A stretch of DNA of 64,000 bases from the NCBI GenBank assembly GCA_022836615.1, contig MU405296.1, forward strand, positions 62,001 through 126,000, given 5' to 3'. This document shows positions 34,802 through 48,009 of this stretch, piece after piece. The DNA is from Annulohypoxylon bovei var. microspora. Taxonomy: Eukaryota > Ascomycota > Sordariomycetes > Xylariales > Hypoxylaceae. Made by a program: the position numbers and the translations under genes. Numbering within the stretch: position 1 is the stretch's first letter; each line of letters opens with the position of its first letter. The notes below the pieces were generated by a model that was given only the letters and a program-made list of their open reading frames with translations, was not told the DNA's origin and did not search any database.

Positions 34802-35837
34802 GTTGGGCGGGCCTTTGCTGAATCTTTACCGTTTCGGAAGCCTCGTGCCGGAAGGGATTGGGTAGTCGGAGTGGGTGGTGGTGTTCAATTGAACGACGTC
34901 GCGTGTAATTTTTATTTTTTTGATGAAGTAAGGCTGAAGTTTCTTATTAGCTTGAACAAAAATTGTGACGCCAATTTAGTGGAAGCAAAGTAGCACTCTC
35001 CAATTGTGGAGTGCGGGGAAATGTATTTCGTACTGTACTACGAGGTGGATTATGTAATCCATCCCCTTATTCATGTATTCACTTAACGATCACTAAAGAA
35101 TTGTTTAATTCACATATTCAATATAATTTTCTCCAGTCTTTTCTATTCTAAAGATTCTACTATTGATACCTAACCCTCTATATGACACCAATCTCCTACG
35201 TGTCAATGGTAAGCCTACTACTTACAGTACTAATGTCCTTTCGGTCCTTTCAGAATTACAGCTGTCGATTTTTAGACGCTAATAGCATGCGGAATCATAC
35301 CGTTCGCGGCACAGGGAAAGAAGGAAATATAATCGCTTCTGCTATAGGCTAGATGCTTATGATGGGCTCCCCATACAACTTCCACTTAGCCAATCTAGGA
35401 AAGGAGTCCGTATAGCCTCGAATTGCTCCGGTTGACCAATATATGCCACATGATAGGGTATCAGCCAAGGCCCAAGGGAAACCAAGACGAGGGGCATGCA
35501 TTGGGTTGTGTGTGTTACACAGGGTTTATTTGTTGATAATTTATAAGGATAAACATGTCCCTCACACTCTGTGCAAGAATAGACTTATTTTGGTTATTTG
35601 TATTTTTCAATACACCATAGCTGTAGAAAATTGTTGGAAAAGATGTAAGTTTCCATATCTAATAACATCATTCAAGCTAGTATTAATATGACAAGCTTAG
35701 AGTTATGATATTCATAAAACTACGAGCGTCAAAGCCTAAGAGTATAAAATCCAGAAGAAAATCATCCAAGGCCTCCTGTAGGCTTAATTGTTCTTGTCCT
35801 TGACATCTCTTACGTACTGCTATCCCTTTCACCAACG
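34802..35837. other. intergenic, no gene recognised
   Basis: Spacer and probable promoters of U2A' (minus) and the P450 (plus). A frame at 35443-35691 is not convincing. Confidence 0.45.
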
Positions 35838-37802
35838 ATGAGTGTATCATCCCTCGTCATCAGTCTTGGAATTGGGCTTGTTTTTGCGTATCTTGTCAGC
35901 AAACTCTTGCGTTTATCAAATGTCGACCATCCTCCTCTACCGCCGGGTCCAAAGGGCGTCCCTTTCGTTGGAAATTTGGGCGACCTACCCAAGCCAGGGG
36001 TGTTGGAGTCTCATCATTGGTTGAAATATAAAGAGCTCTATGGTTAGTTGTGCTGTTAATTCTTAAACTACAATTTTGGCTGATAGACTTCATACTGATG
36101 CATTATCTATAGGTCCAATCAGCTCTATAACGGTAATGGGCCAAGCAATAATCATCATCAACGATTCAAAAATTGCCTTCGAGCTGTTGGAGAAGCGCTC
36201 AGCGAAGTACTCGTCAAGACCTCGGCAGATATTCGCTGGTGAAATGTTCGTTTCTACCATAGGTTGTCATGATTATGATTTAGAAAGGGGTTAACATCGT
36301 TTTGTAGGGTTGGCTGGGAAAATTCGCTCGCGCTGTCACCGTACAATAATCAATTCCGGACGCATCGCAAGAATATGGGTCGTATTGTTGGTACTAAAAC
36401 AGCGGCCTCTCAATTCAATCCGTTGCAGGAAGGCGAAGTGGGACACTTTTTGCTCCATCTCTTGAACAATCCAGAAAGCTTCGTAAACCACGTCAAAAAG
36501 TAAGTCTCTTGTTTCTCCAATTAGTCGAAAGGACCGAATTAGTTAGAGTACGCTGCTGATAAAATTACCTGTCAAGGGAAGCAGGTGCCGTCATTTTAAA
36601 GATTGCCTACGGCTACACGGCGGAATCTCACCGGGACGATCCCTTAGTCGACATGGCTGGTGATGCTATGGATAAGTTTGGACGCGCTGCAGTTCCTGGA
36701 GCCTTCGTCGTTGATATACTGCCTTTTTGTAAGCGCGATGATGCATACCTAGACTGACAGTTATGTAAACGACCCAATCTGACTCTTTGTAGTGAGATTC
36801 GTACCCGATTGGGTTCCCGGAACAGGGTTCAAGAAACTGGCCCGGCAATGGGGAACTGAACTTGTTGATGTCTTGGAGAAACCATATGCATTCGTCAAGC
36901 ATCAGATGGCTCAAGGAAAGAATGAGGCGTCGTTCTTGTCGAAGCTATTAGAGGCTGGAGACTTAGGCCCGGAAGCTAATTCAATGAACAAATGGTCGGC
37001 TATGTCGTTATATACGGCTGGAGCTGATACAGTGAGCCCCTTACCCTCTATTTCATCGGATCGAGGCGCATATTAATCTAAGTTAGACTGTGTCATCGAT
37101 TGTGTGTTTCTTCTTAGCTATGACTGTCTATCCAGAGGTTCAGAAAAAGGCACAGGAAGAAATTGACCGAGTTGTAGGGCAAGACCGACTACCTACTATG
37201 GCAGATCGGGAACATCTGCCGTATGTTGAGGCCATGGTGAAAGAAGTTCTCCGTTGGCATCCTGTCGCGCCAATGGCTCTTCCACACACAAGTACTGAGG
37301 ACGATGTCTGCGAAGGGTATTTCATTCCGAAAGGATCCATGTTGCTCGCAAATGTTTGGTGAGTATACCTAATATCCACGGAATTTGCCATACGACTCCT
37401 GTCTAACATTACATCAGGCACTTCACACATGACCCAGATGTTTATCATGATCCCATGGCTTTTAAGCCCGAACGTTTCTTAGAGACAGACGGGCGCGTGC
37501 CGGAACCGGATCCGCACATGTTCGTCTTTGGTTTCGGACGCCGAATATGTCCAGGGCGATACTTGGCAGACAATTCCTTATACCTCAATATCGTACAGAC
37601 TCTTGCCGCCTTCAAAATTAGCAAGTATCTAGAGAATGGGCGGGAGATTTCACCTAACGTCAAATTCGAGCCAGGTGTGATTAGTCATCCGGTGCCGTAC
37701 AAAAACCTCATCAAACCAAGATCCCCTCACCACGAGGCATTAGTTAGATCGATTGAGGATATCTACCCATGGCAGGAGAGCGATAGCAAGACTCTAGCTT
37801 GA
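35838..37802 (+). CDS. cytochrome P450, CYP64/O-methylsterigmatocystin oxidoreductase-like
   Basis: Seven exons: 35838-36042, 36113-36245, 36308-36499, 36577-36728, 36793-37031, 37087-37358 and 37418-37802; 525 residues, full family length. An N-terminal anchor (SSLVISLGIGLVFAYLV) is followed by the Pro-rich hinge PPLPPGPKGVPFVGNL. The oxygen-binding I-helix is YTAGADTTVSS, the ExxR motif is EVLR, the PERF motif is KPERFLE and the haem loop is FGFGRRICPG with the axial Cys. Six introns of this spacing are common in multi-intron fungal P450s of this clan. Substrate unknown. No lesions seen, in contrast to the P450 at 6576-8309. Confidence 0.92.
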
Positions 37803-38606
37803 ATATCTTAGTAAAGCTAAATGCTTACCTAGTAGGTATTTAGATAATTGCGAGTATCAATGGAGAATCAGAGCAGGATAGCATTGAGTAGGTATCTAAA
37901 ACAAGCTTATAATTAAATGCTTCGAGATTTCGCTTAAAAGCTCTGCTTGTGAATACCTCCAGCGACTTTTGAAACTATCTAGATAGGTAGGTAGGTAGGT
38001 AAATGGGGAAACATTTATGATAGATAGGTAATAGAGGTTGGCACCTGGTTGGTTGAGTCGTACAAATCTTACCTATTATATGACTCATACGACGAGAGCG
38101 TAATACGGGCGACGGGATTAAGGGGCTTAAGGCTCGGATTATAACGGAAATAGAGTAATAGCAGCACGATAACTAGAGATTAAGAACTCTTAATGCGTGT
38201 ATCAATGACATGGATACTCTGCTCGTACAATTTTATCTAATCAAATTAATTCGTTAATGCTAATCCCTTTGCTGATGCCATCCATCGCTCGGGGACCGGG
38301 CTCTACAGCACTTCCTACGGTTCAACGTCATCCCGCCATCCGGTTCCATGAACAAGAGTAAGAAAACTTTCAGGACTAGAATTCGGACGCGGTAGAATTT
38401 CGAGCATGGAATAATCATCACCAATTACGCCGAAGTCATTGATTCGTGTTTTGTGCATTGGTATCATATCAACTAGGTATGTTCATGATATAGATAGGTA
38501 GTTATTAGGGAGAACTGAAATCATGTATATAATCAACCCAGTAGCTGAGTCTTGAGAATGAAAGAAAACATTCTGGTATCGACGGAAGCACAAGTTCACC
38601 TCGAAA
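37803..38606. other. intergenic, with TAGG tetranucleotide repeat
   Basis: No gene. A (TAGG)n run lies at about 37984-38000. Likely holds the promoter of the tannase-family gene. Confidence 0.45.
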
Positions 38607-40274
38607 ATGTATTTACCCAAGAGCTCGACGTTACTCCCTATCCTCGCCTTGGCGCAGCAAGTAAATTGTGCTTATTCAGGCACGAATATAACATGCTCTC
38701 TTGACAACCTGACCCGTCAGCTATCCTCAATCAATAGCCCTCTATCTAAAAACGCAACAATACTGTCCGCTGTCCCTGTCCACATAAATGGCAGCTACGG
38801 CGACCCTGAAGCCCTCCAGGATATTCCACCAATGTTCTCAACTGGCCTGCCAGAGCTTTGCGCCGTACAAGTTAACGTGACTTCGTCCGAGTCATCGTCA
38901 TACATATTCGCGTTATTCCTACCCTCGAAATGGAACTCACGATTCCTCACGGTTGGCGGAGGCGGGACAGGTGGATACATCAATTACCTCGACATGGGCG
39001 TTGGAACGCACTACGGATTCGCTACGATGTCGACAGACAACGGACACAAGAGCGATGCCCATGACGTGACTTGGTCCTACAAGGCTCCGGAGAAGGAGAT
39101 CGACTGGGGCTGGCGTGCGATGCACGGATCAGTTGGACTTGCGAAGCAATTGATCAAGACTTATTACGGCAAAGACGCCCAGTACTCCTATTATACCGGT
39201 TGCTCTACTGGCGGCCGACAGGGGCTCAAGGAAGCGCAGATCGATGCCGACAGCTTCGACGGCATGTTAATCGGCGCGCCAGCCTGGTGGGTTACTCACC
39301 TAATAAATTCGATCACCAGGATTCAAAAGGTTTACTATCCGCTGAACAACACGAGGAGTATCCCTGCGGAACTATTCCCGCTGATAGCTCAAACAGTGGT
39401 TGAGCAGTGCGACGGAGTGGACGGCGTCGAGGACGGTATCGTCAGTTCTCCCGAGGACTGCCATCCGGATTTCGAGGTATTGAATTGCGAAAACTCAGTG
39501 AACTCATCCGCGAGCACATCTGCGTGCCTCACGTCCTTGCAACTAGAAACCTTACAGGAGATCTACTCTGATTGGTATGTCGGGTCGGAGTTAGCATACA
39601 ATGGCTTTGAAATCTCCTCAGAATTGGGGTGGTCAACACTCCTTCTCACCCCTGAACCGCTCTCATACGGTGTCGATTTCTTGAGATATGGGGTATTTGG
39701 AGACCCGAACTGGCCCCTTTCAGAATATAATGACAGTGTGTACGAGTACACGAAGACCCTTGACATCGTCGATGAATTCGATGCTACTAAATACGACATG
39801 TCGCCTTTCCGGGACCAGGGCGGAAAGATTCTGATGTATCATGGACTTTCCGATCCCTTGATCGTCACGCGAGGTTCGAGATACTTTTACGAGCAAGTCG
39901 AACTGGCGACGGGGATGTCGCACCCCATCACGGACTGGTTCCGCCTTTTCTTCATCCCGGGCATGATGCACTGCTCCGGAACCTCCGTCGATTCTCCGTG
40001 GCATATAAACGGGGCGGGTCAGAACTGGCTTTTGGGGTCTAATGTGTACTCGGTACCCGGGTTCAAAGATGCGAAGCACGACGCCTTGCTTGCGCTGATG
40101 GACTGGGTTGAGGGCGGGAAGGCCGTCGATCAGATCATCGCGACGACGTGGCATAACCAGACTGTTCCCAGTTCGGGGGTATCGAACCAGCGCCCTCTTT
40201 GTCCCTATCCTAAGAAGGCCGTGTATAATGGTGTTGGGGATGTAAATGACGCACAAAGTTGGAATTGCGAATGA
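38607..40274 (+). CDS. secreted tannase/feruloyl esterase family hydrolase
   Basis: Single exon, 555 residues. Signal peptide MYLPKSSTLLPILALAQQVNC. The serine nucleophile Ser200 lies in GCSTGGRQG, preceded by the Cys of the family CS-D-HC arrangement. The partner Cys and catalytic His are in IPGMMHCSG, and the catalytic Asp is likely in HGLSDPLI. A Ca-binding loop reads CDGVDGVEDGIVSSPEDC. Many N-glycosylation sequons occur. The enzymes cleave ester bonds of gallate or hydroxycinnamates in plant cell walls and tannins; which substrate applies here cannot be told. It lies next to a P450, but there is no evidence of a joint pathway. Confidence 0.93.
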   Translation: MYLPKSSTLLPILALAQQVNCAYSGTNITCSLDNLTRQLSSINSPLSKNATILSAVPVHINGSYGDPEALQDIPPMFSTGLPELCAVQVNVTSSESSSYIFALFLPSKWNSRFLTVGGGGTGGYINYLDMGVGTHYGFATMSTDNGHKSDAHDVTWSYKAPEKEIDWGWRAMHGSVGLAKQLIKTYYGKDAQYSYYTGCSTGGRQGLKEAQIDADSFDGMLIGAPAWWVTHLINSITRIQKVYYPLNNTRSIPAELFPLIAQTVVEQCDGVDGVEDGIVSSPEDCHPDFEVLNCENSVNSSASTSACLTSLQLETLQEIYSDWYVGSELAYNGFEISSELGWSTLLLTPEPLSYGVDFLRYGVFGDPNWPLSEYNDSVYEYTKTLDIVDEFDATKYDMSPFRDQGGKILMYHGLSDPLIVTRGSRYFYEQVELATGMSHPITDWFRLFFIPGMMHCSGTSVDSPWHINGAGQNWLLGSNVYSVPGFKDAKHDALLALMDWVEGGKAVDQIIATTWHNQTVPSSGVSNQRPLCPYPKKAVYNGVGDVNDAQSWNCE

Positions 40275-41242
40275 TTTTCAGCTCTTTTGCTTACTGGGTG
40301 AGAGTTAGGTTAGCTTCGTAGGAACAACGGCGCTATTGGAGGCCTTAAATTTAAGGGCAAATCACCACTCTATGGATTAGCGTTTAGAAATTTAGAATAT
40401 GAATTATAGTAAAGCTTTAACTTTATCATCCATCTGAATATTTGTAGAAACTTGATGCAAGTGACGGTGGATGGTGAATGAATTGAAGGAAGAGAAAGAT
40501 CTGCGCCTTAGACGATAACCATAACATTCGCCATTCGATTAATTCGGTCGAACATATGCAGGTATAAGAAATATAAGTACTTCTTATTGCATTTATGGTT
40601 AATTAATATCGACTTAGACGATATCATTTTCAATTGAACCAAACTTTCGCCCACACCTTTTTCAACCTTTTATTTACTTCCGAATATTATTCTATAACCA
40701 TAAGGGGCTTATATAAAAGCGCCTCGAAAAATAAATCTGCTAAATACGAGAGTATACCTATGGTTGGGTGCGGGATAAAACGAAGTTCCTCAAGTTCAAT
40801 TAAACAAAACATAGGTACCTAGGTATTGTTTAATCCAGTATATGCAACGTGACACTACTCTAATACTTAATACGTGCATATGTTAAAACGAACTGGCGCG
40901 GAAGAACAGTTCCTCAGCAACCATCATCTTAGGCACTGCTTTTGAGTAGATATAAAAGTAATATAAGTAGCTATCAATAGCAACCCAATACACAACCAAG
41001 TATGCATCTCACCTAATCTATGACACCAAGGACTTCGGGACACATAATGTTACGACTATCTTCCAGGGTTAGAAGAGCTGAATGTGCATGTGACTCCGTG
41101 GCACATATTCCGGAACATCCACCTCGGTTCAGCCGCACTTAGATTACATGAAGTAAAACTGAACTGTTGGTACGGAACTACTACCAATCCATCTAAAACA
41201 AGAGAGTCAATTTTCAAGAATTCCTAAAAGTCAACACCATTA
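40275..41242. other. intergenic up to the AT-rich nest
   Basis: No gene supported. Composition becomes AT-rich only after about 41335. Confidence 0.45.
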
Positions 41243-42384
41243 ATTAACCGTGTTAACCCCCTTTTGCATTAAACCCCCTTTTGCAACACTTTTACATTAA
41301 AACACACCTTTTTTATATGGGCGTAACTCAGCGGATATTAAAGCGATTAAATTTAAATTAATTGTAATACGTTTTTAAATAATTAATATTTATTATAATG
41401 TAACCGGATAAAATAAAAAAAATTTATTCGTATTATAATTATAATGGTTATTTAATAAGATTTAAAAAATATATTATTTTATATATAAAATTAAATATAA
41501 AAATAAATATTTCGAAAAATTTATTAAAATTATTATATCACGATAATTAACTTTAAAATCTTAAATTTATTTATTTATATATAATTAATAAAATTATATT
41601 AATTAAAAACAAAGCCCCGTATCCATTAATTACGTAATATAACATTTATATATAATTAATTATCGTGGCTTTTTCCCACGATTTTATTATTTAATTTTAT
41701 ACTTTATATATATTATATAATTAATTATAACTTTTATAAATGATTAATCACTCGTTATAAATATTAATTTTCCTTTAATTAAAAACCATTTGTTATGTTT
41801 ATTTTAATATCGTTAATTTAATTGTTTTTAATTAAGTCCCCGGTTATTAAAACCTTGTTTTAAAATAATATTTATATTAAAAATAAAATTAAAATTATAA
41901 TTAAATAATTTAATAATATAATTACGGTTTATAATTTTAATTACATTAATTTTAAAGTAATTAAATTTATAATTTATTAATATATATTAAATAATTTAAT
42001 TACATTTTTATAATATATATTAAAAATATATATAATTTTTTTAATTATACGTAATTATAAAAATTTAAAATCTTAAATTTAATTATCGTAATATAATAAT
42101 TTTAATAAATTTTTCGAAATATTTATTTTCACATTTAATTTTATATATAAAGTAATGTATTTTTTAAACTTTATTATAATTATTATAATTATAACACGAA
42201 TAAAATTTTTTATTTTTTATAAACCTCGTAATTAATTACTTTAATTAATTAATTATATATAAAAATTAATTTTAATTATATAATTTTAATATTAATTAAA
42301 TTATATTTATATAAAAAAGGTATATTTTAATGTAAAAATATTATAAAAAAGGGTTTAATATAAAAAAAAATTAACACGGTTAAT
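41243..42384. mobile_element. inverted-repeat (foldback) element, RIP-mutated
   Basis: Arms of roughly 330 bp (41243 to about 41575, and about 42050 to 42384) pair as inverted repeats. The ends read ATTAACCGTGTTAA on the left and its complement on the right, and inner landmarks such as TATTTCGAAAAATTTATT occur in both arms. The outer ~90 bp of the left arm keeps C-rich sequence (CCCCCTTTTGCATTAAACCC), while the matching right arm reads TTTTTTTTTATATTAAACCC, i.e. C-to-T changed. A 3-bp TTA flanks both ends, too short to be decisive. The core between the arms holds another repeat copy (41599-41872). Confidence 0.7.
41599..41872 (+). repeat. dispersed ~280-bp repeat, copy 1
   Basis: Matches 45491-45780 in inverted orientation. 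Shared landmarks include CGTATCCATT, TCGTGGCTTTTTCCCACGA and CCCGGTTATTAAA. Differences are mainly transitions consistent with RIP. Inserted between the arms of the 41243-42384 element. Confidence 0.7.
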
Positions 42385-43114
42385 TTATTTTCTTAAGTTA
42401 TTATTAAAATTCTTTATAATTATGAAAATAAAACTTAAATTAAATATATTTTAAAAATTATAAAAAAAACATTTTACGTGTTATCGTGATTTTAAACTTA
42501 TTAACATTTAAATTTTCGAAGTAAATAACTTCGAAATGCGTTTTAATTAAAATGATTTTAAATAAATAAATTAATTTAATTAATGGGTGTTTAAACGAAT
42601 AATTTAATTATCCGCCATTTTTTATTAAAGTTAAAAAAGTTAAAAAATTAATTTATAAATGTGTTTTTATTTATTTATTTAAGCATTTTTTTTAACTTTT
42701 TATTATTTTAAATTAACATATTATTCGAGGATATAAAAGGTTAAATAAACGATATCCATGGGCAATTAAAGCTTAAATTACGTGTTATGTAAATTTATTA
42801 AAAATATTTTTTATTAATTTTAATATTTACGCATTTAATTTTAAATACCTTGGAAAAAAAACGAGATATAATTATATAATATTTATTAAAAATAACATAC
42901 CCGTAAATGCATCGGAATTTACGTTACTTTTTTCGTAAAAACATTATTAAATAATATGCGAAAAATTTAAACTACCGAAAATCACGTTTTTATTATTTAT
43001 TCGAAACGTTAAAATAATTAAATAAAAGCTATTTTTAAATTATAAAAATATCATTTATAAAAAAAAATATAACATATAATAATACCGTTAATAAAACATT
43101 TAAATTAAATTAAT
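42385..43114. repeat. AT-rich degraded DNA between two elements
   Basis: RIP-like composition. No feature recognised. Some stretches near 42720-42990 are less AT-rich and could be decayed gene sequence, but I cannot identify it. Confidence 0.5.
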
Positions 43115-43430
43115 TATTATATAAAAATTAAAAATATAATTATTAATAATTATTATTATAACGTATATATAAACATTAATATATAATATAAGAAATTATT
43201 AAATAAAATTAATTATGAAATATAAGTTATTATATATAAAAGGTTTAAATATTAAATTAATAAAAATTAAAAAGCGTTTATAACGTTAAGAAATTTTATA
43301 TAAATTAAAATTAAATAATTTAATAATTTCTTTTTTATTAAAAATAAAAAATCATGGATTTTAAACCCTTAAAAATTATTATATTAAATTAATCCTTAAT
43401 ATCCAAGCTTTATTATTAATTTTTATTATA
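43115..43430 (+). repeat. 5' LTR
   Basis: Starts TATTATATAAAA and ends TTATTATA. Against the 3' copy the terminal TG...CA has become TA...TA, the change RIP makes. Aligns almost throughout with 51610-51926, with mainly C/T and G/A differences. Confidence 0.85.
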
Positions 43431-45490
43431 AATAATTTTTTTTTTTAAAAAAAAACCATTTCCGAAAAAAGTACATACATTTTTAAAACAATTATTATTT
43501 TAAAAAATTATTTCCATTTTAACCATTTATAAATTTTATTCACTTAATTTTAAAACCTTTTTTTTTATAAATAATAATATTTTTTACTTTTATTAATAAA
43601 TTTTTATAAACATACGTTAAAATAATAAACCAAGGAAATAACTTTTAATATTTTTTAATATAATTTACTTTAATTTTTTTTTTTTTTATTTTTACGTTTT
43701 TTCTTATAAATATACTTAAAAAAACATTTATTTCGAACCTTTTAAACATTAAAAACACAATCATTTTTAAATATATTAAACTTTATTTATTTATTAAAGA
43801 AATAATAAATTTTATTAATAATTTACAATAAATTATTTAATTAATTCGTTTTTTAAAAAGTAAATTTTTTATTAAATTTAATAATATAAATGAACTTTTT
43901 TCTTTTTATTAATTTAAAAAGATAAAATTTCTTTAATTAATAAATAATAATATTATTATTATTTATTATAAACCGTAAAATTATAAAGTCGTTATATATA
44001 ATACTTTTAAAATAATTATATCGTAATATATTATTTTTAATTTTTTAACATGATTTTTTAAACTTTATAATTAAATAAAAAATATTTACCATGTTATTTA
44101 AACCTTTGTTTTTTCCATTAACGATAAATAAATTATTAATTAAATTTAAATTTATAAATAATATAACATTATAAAAAATATTTATAATATAATAATTTAA
44201 ATACATTAATTAAAACTTAAAGTATTAACGAAATAAATAAATTATTTTAAAATATAAATTTAATAAATTAATTCCGATTTTTTTTAATAAATTTAAAATG
44301 TTATTATTAAATTCGTTTATAATAATTAAATTAAATAAAACGCCATTAATAAGTTTAATAAAATGGTTATTTATTATTAATAAACCTTTAAAATTTTTTA
44401 AATTAATTTAAGTTAATAAAAGGAAAAATAAATTTAAATTATTTTATAAATAATAAAAAAAAATTTTTAAATTAATATATTTTTTACTTATAAATATATT
44501 AACTTAACCCATTTAAACGACCACATTTATTAATAAATTAATAATTTTAAAACATACATTTAAATTATTTTTAATAAATTTAACATTTAATTTATTATTA
44601 ATAAATAAATGGATATAAATTTTATATTAAAAAACATTAAAAAACGTGTTATTATAATAACGTTTTTAACATTAAATCTTTTCATTTAAAAATTTTTTAT
44701 TTAATTTAAAGTATTTTTTATAAAATATTTTAATTCGGAAATATAAATTAAAGAAATTTTAATAATTAAAACTTTAAATAAAAATTAAATAAAACGAACG
44801 GTATAATAAACGTAAATATAATTTAATGTTACGTGTATCGAACCATTTATAATTAATGCTTTATTTAACGGTTAAAAACTTTTTCATGTAAACTTAGGAA
44901 CTTTAAAATTAAATCCCGACGATTTTAATAATAATGTTTTTTAATAATTAAAACTTTCTTTTAACGGACTTTTTAAAAAATTGTTTTTTTTTATAATAAT
45001 TAAATTATTAAAAATAATAATAACGACCTTTAATTTAAATTAACCTTTAATAAAAATATATTTTTAAAAGTTTTAAATAAAATTAATTAACGAAATGTTA
45101 CTTTCGTTATTATTAATTTTATATACCTTAATAAATTAATAATTTATAACGATAAAAATTTATTTAAATATAAACCTTAATAAATGAAATTTAAAACATA
45201 TATAAAAATGTATATAAAAAGCTTTTTTAAAAATTATCACCGAATTAATTAAATAAATTTTTTATTAATAAATAAAATTTAATTATAACATTAATAAAAG
45301 AAAACTTAAATAAATCGATTAAAAATCATAAACTTTTAAATAATTTACATTTTAACTTTTTAAAAATAATTTAAAAACTTTTCGGAAAAATATTATAACT
45401 TAAAAAAAATGCATGAATTTAAATATTAAAAAAATATAATTTAATATTTAATAAAATTATTAAACTTTAATAAAATAATTTAATAATTTA

Positions 45491-45780
45491 ATATTATTTT
45501 AAAATAAAACTTTAATAACCGGGAATTTAATTAAAAATAATTACGGCGGCGGTTAAATTAACGATATTAAAACATATATAACGAATGGTTTTTAATTAAA
45601 AAAAAATTAATATTTATAACGAATGATTAATTATTTATAAAAGTTATGGTTAAATTTATAATATATATAATAATATATATGAAATTAAATAATAAAATCG
45701 TGGGAAAAAGCCACGATAATTAATTATATACAAGTGTTATATCACGTGACCAATGGATACGAAGCTTTGCTTTTAATTAA
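45491..45780 (-). repeat. dispersed ~280-bp repeat, copy 2
   Basis: Inverted match to 41599-41872, inside the LTR retrotransposon upstream of the reverse transcriptase region. Retains GTGTTATATCACGTGACC, which is C-to-T/G-to-A altered in copy 1. Its own transposition features are not evident. Confidence 0.7.
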
Positions 45781-47279
45781 TATTACGTTTTAAAATTATA
45801 TCGTTAAAACTTTTTTTAACGAAATTATTAAATTAATTTATTTTAAATAAAACGGTTTATTTAAAAACGATAATAAATTTTTTACCGTTATTTAAAAAAT
45901 AAATTAAATTTATAAAAACATATTAATTAATTTAAAAATTTCGGGAAAAAAAAAATTCATTTTAATTTAAGAATATTTAAAATCGGGTTAAATTAACCAT
46001 AAAAAAGAAAATCGCTCCACTTTAAATTAAAATCGATTTTTAAGAAATAATAATAAATTTAAATAAAATAAAAAGTTTAAAATTAATATTAAAAAAGTTT
46101 AAGCTTTTAATAAAAAAGCTTTAAAAAATATTAATTAAATTAACATTAATTAACGTAAAAAAAATAAAAAACTTTATTAACGTTATAATTAAAATAAATA
46201 TTAAATTTTATCGTATTTTATTAAATAAAATATTAATGGTAAAAATTTACCATTAACTTTAAAAAAGATTTTTTCCGTAAAACATTTTTATAAAAAAAAT
46301 ATTACATTTAATTTAACGTTTTAAAAAAAAATTAAAATTAATATAACCATATAAAAAATTATTTAACTTAAAATCTTTAAATTATTAAATTTAAAATTAA
46401 ATTTTTAAAAAACTTTAATATTACATTTTATTAAATTCCACGATTAAAATAAAATAATACATTATAAATAAATATAATTAAAAAAATAATAAAAGTTATA
46501 ATAAATTTAATTAAAAAACCGCGTTTTAAATTTATTTTAAATTAACGATTAATAATCATTATAACCTTGTTTTATAATGATTAAAAATATATGGTTAAAA
46601 CGTTCTTAAACTTTAAAAGTTTAATCCCGTTAATGTTTTTTTTTAAAATTAAAAAATGGAAATTATTTATTATTAAATAAAATAAAACACGATTCGTATT
46701 AATTTTTAATATTATAAAAATCCCTTTAATAAAACGTTATTATTTTAACCTTTTTATATTCCGTTATTAAAAGAATTACTTTTCCCGAATTAACTTTAAA
46801 TTAAACGATTTAAACGATGAATATAATATTATATTTTTTTAATAATAAATAAAAATTTATAAACTTTTTTTTTTTTTTAAATTTTAAAAAAATCCGATTT
46901 ACATTAAATTATTATTAAAAATATTACATTAATTAATTATTTTATGACTTTAACCGCTTTAAAGTAATCGTAATAATTAAATATAATAACTTTAATAAAG
47001 CTTTAAAAAATGTATTTAAAAAATTTTAAAATTTTATATATATTATAAATAAAAAAATTAATTAACGCTTTTTAAATTATTAACCATAAAACCATTTTAT
47101 TAACTTTATCGAAAAAAAATCGCCCCTTTAAAAACCTTTATATATTATAAGCGAAAAAAAATTTAATACTTTAAAACTTTAATTAAAAAAAATATTAAAT
47201 AATAAAAGAATTCGTAAATTAATTTTTTCATGTAAAGTCTTTATAATATTCATAAATAAATTAAACTTTAAAAACCTTT

Positions 47280-47760
47280 TAAAATTAATAATTAATTATT
47301 AAAGCTTAAATAATATAATAATTTTTGTTTAATATTTTATTTTTTTTATTATTAAACTTTAAACTTAATTCCGAACCATTAAATGATTTATTAAAATTAA
47401 TTTAAAATTAAGATTTCATTTAATATAAATTAAAAAAAATAACGAATAAAAAATAACCTTTTATTATAAATACGGTTTATTCGAATATATAATAATGCTT
47501 TTTAAATTTATAAATACTTTTATTATTTTTTAATTTATAATGAATAATATTTTCTTTAATTTAATTAATGTTAAATTTTTTATATATTTTAATGATTTAT
47601 TTATTTATGGAAATTTAATTAAAAAATACGACGCGTTAATTAAGGAAATATTTAAACGATTTTTAAAAAATAATTTTACGGTTAATTTTTAAAAATATTT
47701 TTAAAAAATATAAAAAATAAAGTTTTTAAAATATATTATTAACGTTAATGATATTTCTTT
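47280..47760 (+). pseudogene. reverse transcriptase domain remnant (Gypsy pol)
   Basis: In one frame, interrupted by several stops, the translation retains SLNNI, YGLFEYIIMLF followed by the fingers/palm junction, and YFNDLFIYG at 47585-47611 where the YxDD catalytic motif belongs (first Asp now Asn). It then continues to KFLKYIINVNDISL. RIP explains the G-to-A stop codons. Not functional. Confidence 0.8.
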
Positions 47761-48009
47761 AACTTAAAATAAAATTAAATGTATTAACGTTTAAAAAACA
47801 TTAAAAAGCTTTAAAAAGTTTTAATAATTCATTAAATTTATAAACTTTTATTAACGGTTTATTTATAAGTTTTTTAAAATCATTAAATTTATTATTAATG
47901 TAAATAAAAGTGATCGGCGTGATTAAAAATGGACTTAAAAAATAAAAAAAACATTTAAAAAATTAAAATATTAATTTATAATATTATTAATTATAATTTA
48001 TTTTAATTT

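Noticed and set aside
41599..45780. A single 4.2-kb DNA transposon with ~280-bp terminal inverted repeats
   Set aside because: The right copy lies inside the LTR retrotransposon (which starts at 43115) and the left copy inside a separate foldback element, so they are two copies of one repeat, not ends of one element.
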